From Allium sativum (Eukaryota; Streptophyta; Magnoliopsida; Asparagales; Amaryllidaceae), in contig CM060909.1 of the NCBI GenBank assembly GCA_030737875.1, forward strand, positions 26,123,659 through 26,187,658: DNA of 64,000 nucleotides. The letters run 5' to 3'. Position numbers and translations under genes: made by a program. Shown here piece after piece: positions 57,641 to 64,000 of this stretch. Numbering within the stretch: position 1 is the first letter of the stretch; each line of letters starts with the position of its first letter. Below the pieces are notes generated by a model. It was not told the DNA's origin. It worked only from the letters and a program-made list of their open reading frames with translations, and ran no database searches.

Positions 57641-60600
57641 TCTGTAATAGCTCATGTAAATGAAGTAGCAGAAACTCCAACACCCTCGGCTAGTCAGCAA
57701 AGGTCAGATGTTTTGGAGGGCACTCTCACTATCCACAATATTCCATTTAAAGTATTGTTCAATACGGGTGCGTCACAAAGTTTTATTTCAAGCAATACAG
57801 TTAAGAAGTTGAAATTAAAGCTAAGAAACCTTAAGGAATCGGTTAGAGTTCATAATCCGATAGGAGGTTCTCTTATTCTCGGTGTGTATTGTAGAGTTTC
57901 TATTTCCTTTTTCTATTATCGATTTTCTTTTAATTTAATTGTCATGGATTTCCCTGAATTTGACATCATTCTTGGGCTAGATTGGTTAACCAAATATGAA
58001 GACGAGGTTAAATGTGCAGAAAGAATCATTAAGGCGAAGACCAAGTATAATTTTTTATAACGATACCATGCATAGGACCGAATTCAGATAGAAAAAAATT
58101 TTGGGCTGCTCTTGAGGTTTCTCCCACTGCTATTGAAGATATTCCTATTGTTAAGAATTGTGCGGATGTGTTCGAAGAAGTTGATAGCTTACCTCCGCAG
58201 AGAGAAATTGACTTCAGGACTGATCTAGTTCTTAATGCAAGGCCATTCGTGCATCCTATTCGAAGAATGACATAGAAAGAGAAAGAAGAGTTGAGCAATC
58301 AAACTAAACAACTTTTATGGAAAAGTCTGGTCAGGCCTAGCTTTTCAGATTGGGGTGCTGTAGTAGTGTTTGTTCCAAAGTCAGACGGTACTCTCAGACT
58401 CTGTGTGGATTACCAAGATTTAAACAAGCAGACGCTCAAGAATAAATATCCATTGCCCCGTATAGATGATTTATTGGATTGTTTGAATGGTGCTAAAGTA
58501 TTTTCTAAAATGGACCTAGCTGCAGGTTTCCATCAACTACGTATTGCCGAAGAGTGTGTTCCTTTGACAGCTTTCAGAGGTCCAGACATATTTTATGAAT
58601 GGTTAGTAATGTCGTTCGGCTTATGCAATGCTCCTGCTTACTTTGTCGATTTGATGAACCGAGTATTCTGCGATGTCCTAAATAAATTTGTGCTGGTTTT
58701 CATCGACGACATTTTAATCTTCTCTAAGTCAACTGCTGAGCATGAGAAACATTTGGAACAAAGTTTTGGAAATTCTGAGAAAGAATGTCTTAAAGATCAA
58801 ATTTTCTAAATGCGTATTTTGGCAAGAAGAAGTGAAGTTCCTCGGTCATGTAGTGTCGAAGGAAGGAATTTCAGTGGAACCCAGTAAAATCACAGCTATT
58901 CAAGATTGGAAGCCGCGTAGCACTCCTATAGAAGTCAGAAGTTTCCTAGGATTGGCTGGCTATTATCGGAAATTCGTTAAAGATTTTTTGAAACTATCTT
59001 GTCCATTAACGAAGCTTACAAAGAAGCACACAAAGTTTAATTGGACACCAGAATGTGAGGCAGCTTTCCAAGAGCTGAAATTGAGGTTGACTACTGCTCC
59101 AGTGTTGACCATTATTGATGGCAATTAAGATTTGAAAGTCTGGACTGATGCTTCTATTGAAGGTATTGGTGCGGTACTAATGCAAAGAGACAAAGTAGTT
59201 GCTTATGCTAGCCGTCGATTGAAGCCACATGAGAAGAGATATCCTACTCATGATCTTGAGTTGTTGGCCATCGTGTTGGCTTTAAAGATATGGAGGCACT
59301 ATCTTTTGGGTAAGAATTTTGAATTATATACAGATCATAAATCCTTGAAGTATCTGTTCACCCAAAGGGACTTGAATTTGAGGCAACAACATTGGTTAGA
59401 ATTTCTTGTGGCCTATGATCTGGACATCTTGTATACTCTAGGAAAAGCCAATGTTGTGGCTGATGCGCTCCGCAGAAAGAACGCAGTCGTCGCCAATCTT
59501 ATCATCGCCAACCTTATCATTACACCTTCATTAATTGATAAAATCTCTGATCTTCAGAAAGATGATGAATTTATCCAGAGAATTAGTAAAAGAGTTCGAG
59601 AAGGCGAACCCTCGAGTTTCCAAATTGATAACAAAGGAATTCTGAGGTTAAAAGGCCGAATTTGTGTCCCGAATATTCCTAAACTCAGAAGAGAAGTAAT
59701 AGATGAATGTCACAAGTCTAAGCTTTGTATTCATCCAGGGATGAGTAAGATGTATCATGATCTCAAGTGTACGTTCTGGTAGAAATATATGAAAAGAGAC
59801 ATTTCCATTTATGTCACCAGGTGTTCTACAAGTCAAAAGTGATCAGCAGAAACCTGCCGGATTGTTACCACTAGAAGTTCAAAGTTGGAAGTGGGATCAA
59901 ATCTCTATGGATTTTATTGTTGGCTTTCCCCGAACCAAGAAAGGCAATGACAGTATTTGTGTGATTGTTGATCATTTCACAAAGTCTTCCCATTTTATTC
60001 CTGTCAGATCAACTAAAACAGCTCAAAGTTTGGCAAAAATTTATTTCAAAGAAATTGTCCTAGTACATGGAGTTCCCAGTAGCATTGTTAGCGATCGTGA
60101 CCCTATATTCGCTAATAAATTCTGGGATGCTTTCCAAGAAGAGCTGGGGACAATATTAAATCTGAGCATCGCATATCATCCTCAAACAGATTGCCAGACT
60201 GAGAGGGTGAACCGTATACTAGAAGACTTGTTGCGGGCACACATTCTTGATTTTGGCGGATCATGGGAAGATCACTTGCACTTGGTTGAGTTCTCTAATA
60301 ATAACAGTTACAAAGCAAGCTTGCAAATGTCGCCATTCAAAGCATTGTATGGCAGGCCTTGAAGATCTCCCGCATGTTGGGTTAAACCGGGCAATGAACT
60401 AGTGTTGGGTCCCGATATGATTCAGGAAGCTTTGGACAAAGTTGATTTTATTAAGAAGCGATTACTAACAGCTCAGAGCCGACAGAAAAGATATGTAGAT
60501 TCAAGAAGAAGGGATTTGGAATTTGCTGTTGGCGATTATGTGTACTTGAGGGTTTCTCCATTAAGAGGAGTAATTCGTTTTGGGAAGACTGGGAAGTTGG

Positions 60601-60965
60601 CTCCTAGATTCATTGGTCCATTCCCTATTCTTGAAAGAATTGGAACTCTCGCTGACAGGGTTCAGTTGCCTGACTGGTTGCCACGGGTACATGATGTATT
60701 CCATGTGTCTCCACTCCGGAAGCATGTACATGATCTAGACTTGATTGTGGAGGAAGCTGCACAGTAATATTTGGAGATTACCCCGAGCTTAGCAGTAAGA
60801 AGGGAGCCGGTAAAGATCATTGGCAAAGAAACCCGAGATCTGAGGAACAAAAGAATTCATCTAGTTAAAGTGCAGTGGAGCGGAGACCCTAGAGACTGTA
60901 CATGGGAGACCGAGGATAGCATCAAACAGGCTTATCCCCATTACAGGGTGGATATCTCTGACTAG
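57641..60965 (+). pseudogene. pol: Chromovirus pol: PR-RT-RH-INT-chromodomain
   Basis: Protease VLFNTGASQSFIS (about 57754) has Asn where the catalytic Asp of DTGAS belongs, then IILGLDWL. RT spans about 58291-58790 with [29 protein letters not shown] and an intact FIDDILIF box. A frameshift near 58780 precedes [10 protein letters not shown] and [12 protein letters not shown]. RNase H has [26 protein letters not shown] and [10 protein letters not shown]. Integrase has a [10 protein letters not shown] zinc region with one cysteine lost (CSTSQ), the core DFIVGFPRTKKG, SIVSDRDPIF and QTERVNRILEDLL, then a GPFPIL (GPY/F) module. The tail KRIHLVKVQWSGDPRDCTWE (about 60860) is chromodomain-like. 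Stops at about 58275, 59127, 59781, 60361 and 60767 look like CAG/TGG-to-stop or CGA-type transitions. Confidence 0.88.
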
Positions 60966-61054
60966 CTCTAGTGCAAAGTACATTTACCATATTTTACATT
61001 TTCCATTTTGTTTTCTACTTTATTATTGTTTTCTTTTCGGGGACGAAAAGTTTC

Positions 61055-61068
61055 TAAGTGGGGGAGAT
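61055..61068 (+). promoter_or_regulatory. Polypurine tract of the chromovirus
   Basis: AAGTGGGGGAGAT directly before the 3' LTR start at 61069. Confidence 0.85.
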
Positions 61069-62925
61069 TGTAATAACCCGAAAAATGAGAGCCAATTTAA
61101 AATTTTTATTCTGGTTATTTTGTTGAATTTTAAACAGTTAAAATAGTTTATTTTAAATAATAACGATTAAAAATTTATTTAAATCGAAGTTAGGATGAAC
61201 ATATTTATTTTAATTTTAAAAGGAGTTAGAAATAGCGTGGCAATTTGAAAATTTGAATTCAAACTTTGACTGACTGTACAAGATGTAAAATAAATTGGAT
61301 TTTAGTGAAACCAAAAATATTTAAATCTGTTTAAGAATATCTTTCCAACGAATCCGAAAAATTAAAATTTCATAGTGGGAATCAAAAGTTATGGTCAGTT
61401 GAATATTCAGAATATTCGCTATGGAATTTAATATAATATATAGCCCGTATAAATAGCCATTTTGTAAACGGCTTCCGTTTTCGATGAAACCACCCTGGTT
61501 GGATCCAGAATATCAAATTATTGCAGGATTCCAATTTTCATATTTTTTGGAATTAATATGTGAGCGTGGCAGAAGAAAATGTGTTTTGTCAATTTCGGCC
61601 AATTTCGATCGACTAGGAAATGGCCATTTTTCAAACGTTCTCCAAATTCGACGAAATCAGTTTTTTTGAGACGTATCGTCAAAACATAACTAGATTTATT
61701 TTTCTGGAATTTTTGAAATTAGTACGTGGCCCCGGTAAATTAAAATATACGTTCAAATATAATATTGTATGTTTTATATTTTAATTTACAAAGAAACCTA
61801 TCGAAACAGTTGAATTGGCTTACGGAACATATCCCGTTGTGTCCGGAATGGGGGTATTTAGTTGGGGGTGACATTCGTTGGGTTTGATTTGGAGTTCTTA
61901 TTGATAAATGGGTATTTTCGAAATTATAAGAATTAAATAATTAAATTAAATAAACCGGCCAATCACAATTCGTCTTCCACTTTCTGAAACCCGTAAGCAT
62001 TGAAACGTATGGTGGCTACAACTCCATTTTCCCTCCTTCGATAAATCCCAATACACTCAACGAAATCCATTACTTCAGTTGAAGCTTTTGTAGAAATTTC
62101 TATCATCTTCGATCTCATATAAGTTTCATCCCCTGTAGTTGCACGGTTTTCGAGATTTGATGCCCCAAAGTCGGCCCAATCAAACCACCGCCACGCCTCG
62201 AAGCCATCACCGATTTGGAAGAGGTGCACAATACCGGAAAGCCCTCTCCGAGGCGTTCGACGTGACGCAACCCGACCGGCTTCACGCTGAACAGATTTGA
62301 AGAAAATCCGATCCCTTGTTTAGAACATTTTCTGAAAGGTATACGGCTTATAATATTTAAACTGTTTATTGCGCTTTTAAGCGTTGCAAATTCATGTTTA
62401 TTTATAAAATCATATCTTGTTCATACGATAACGAAATTCAATGAAACATGAGACATCGGGACCGTGGCATCGCACACGACATTTCAGAACTGACCACATA
62501 ATTTTTGGAACCTTCTACAATTTTAGAAGAAATAAAAAGCAATGTGATATTTCTGAATCCAAATTAATTAAATAAAATTATATTAGGATGCATACGGAGT
62601 TTTGAAACTCCCGACACCCGTCGTCCACAGACCATGGACGACTTGATTGTTTTGTGTCATGTAATTGGTTGATTTTTGGTGTTTGATTGTGGTTGAAAAA
62701 TGAAATTGATTGATATTATGGCATTAGACTGCCTAGAAAAATGTATTAGGAAATTAAACTCCTTGTAAACGCCGCGAGGCGTAAGGTAGTGCGAGGAGAC
62801 GTACATCGGGACGGTGCTGGTTTTAATTACCCTGCCGTTATACCACCGAAATTTTCTGAAATATCCATGTGTTATAAATATTCATTTTATTATATATTGA
62901 CTATTTGAATAATATGAAAATTATA

Positions 62926-62962
<37 letters not shown>

Positions 62963-64000
62963 TGATTATTATATGTCAATATAGAATTCATGTTTTGTTG
63001 TAAATCAAAAATAGTCATTTGTTAAATAAAAATATATTTACATTTGAAATTTACATTTTTAATGTAAATAAAACAGTAAAAATAAACATTGTAATATAAA
63101 ATGCATTTGCATTGCATTTTACATATTCAATGTAATGCAACATTAAATAAACATTTTGGAAATAAAAATGTTTTGATATTGGATTTTACATTTCTAATGT
63201 ATATACTACATAAAAAATAAAACATTGTAATATGAAATGTATTTACATTAGATATACATTTTAATGTATATGAAACATTAAAATCAACATTTTGATATAG
63301 AAATGTATTGTATTGGAAATCTTCTTTTTAATGTAAATGAAACATTAAAATTAAACATTGTTATATAAAATGTTTACATTGAAAACATCATTTCTAATGT
63401 AATTGAAACATAAACAGATTACATTATTTTAATGTAATAAAAGAAATGTATTGATATGGAATTTATATTTTTAATGTATCTCAACATTAAAAATAAACAT
63501 TAATAAATAAAAATGTATTGACATTGACATTGACATTGACATATACATTTTAAATGTAAATGCAACATATAAAAATCAACATTTTAAAAATAGAATGTAT
63601 TGCCATTGAAATTTACATTTTAATGTAAACAAAACATAAAAAATGTCCATTGTTATATTAAAATGTCTTTATTTTAAAATATGTATTTTTAATGTAACCC
63701 AACATTAAAAACAATCATTTGTTAAATAGAAATGCATTTATATTAAAATATACATTTTTAGTGTAATGCAAGATTTAAAAATAGACATTGTTAAACAAAA
63801 ATGTGTTTATATTGAAGTATACACTTTTAATGTAATGCAACATTAAAAACAGTCAATTGTTATTTAGAAATGTAAATTGTTATTTAGAAATGTAATGATA
63901 TTGAATTATACATTTTTAATGAAAATGCAACATTTAAAAAAAATAAACAATTTGAAATAAAAATGTATTGATGTTGAAATTTACATTTTTAATGTAAATA
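61069..64000 (+). repeat. 3' LTR of the chromovirus (first 2.9 kb)
   Basis: TGTAATAACCCG start, collinear with 50745-53640. It includes the TATA box (about 61448) and the palindrome field. It differs from the 5' LTR by substitutions and indels, including an extra (TTGACA)n expansion near 63520-63543 and a 20-bp duplication near 63858-63890. It continues past the window. Confidence 0.88.

Larger units (their letters stand above)
50745..64000 (+). mobile_element. Ty3/gypsy chromovirus with 5.7-kb LTRs (3' LTR runs off the window)
   Basis: 5' LTR 50745-56458 (5714 bp), tRNA-iMet primer site, gag-PR-RT-RH-INT with a C-terminal chromodomain-like tail, polypurine tract, and 3' LTR from 61069. Domain order and long LTRs fit a Tekay/Del-type chromovirus. 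The LTRs differ by many substitutions and indels, so the insertion is old, and pol has multiple stops. It sits inside the LINE RT. Confidence 0.9.

Overview
This is nuclear DNA from a flowering plant, most likely a eudicot. It is AT-rich, has spliced genes with GT-AG introns, and carries plant-type chromoviruses, a plant L1-like LINE, CACTA, hAT and Mutator-like transposons, an A3-type cyclin and a GPI-anchored lipid-transfer-protein gene. I cannot name the species. At least 85% of the window is transposable element.

Positions 1-32428 are a nested stack on the minus strand. The base is a Ty1/copia element (30186-32428) cut inside its integrase/pol region. Into it went a Ty3/gypsy-type element carrying only a decayed gag (3' LTR from before the window to 26208, interior 26209-27450, 5' LTR 27451-30185). 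Its 3' LTR later took three insertions: a 10.8-kb CACTA transposon (27-10870, 3-bp TAA target duplication), a large retrotransposon derivative (LARD) with 4.6-kb LTRs and a non-coding interior (11599-22811, 5-bp CTTAC duplication), and a 1.06-kb Mutator-type MITE (23237-24294, 9-bp duplication). The sister 5' LTR keeps the empty site for all three, so the nesting order reads directly from the sequence. The CACTA contains fragments of a phosphohexomutase-family gene and a yippee-like gene, plus a 257-bp hAT MITE.

Positions 32429-36043 are non-coding with TE debris, including a possible Helitron end with a consensus E2F site. Positions 36053-43661 are a complete 7.6-kb Mutator-like element with TIRs and 9-bp TSDs. 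It has two convergent genes: a plant-mobile-domain gene on + and a spliced MULE transposase on - that runs into a C-terminal OTU protease domain across an A8 homopolymer frameshift. It also carries an 80-bp-arm hairpin and three clusters of CCACGTA/TACGTGG repeats.

Positions 43671-46100 are the only host gene island. An uninterrupted CYCA3 cyclin gene ends in an A14 tract 6 bp from the stop codon of a convergent, frameshifted LTPG-type lipid-transfer gene. Positions 46929-50744 are a decayed L1-like LINE (ORF1, endonuclease, start of RT). It is cut by a chromovirus with 5.7-kb LTRs (50745 to beyond 64000), whose gag-pol is complete in domain order but full of stops and frameshifts.

The least explained signal is a recurring stem-loop module in the LTRs of both minus-strand Ty3/gypsy families. 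In it a nearly constant loop is held by stems that differ in sequence but still pair. All three long-LTR families here also carry arrays of short palindromes.
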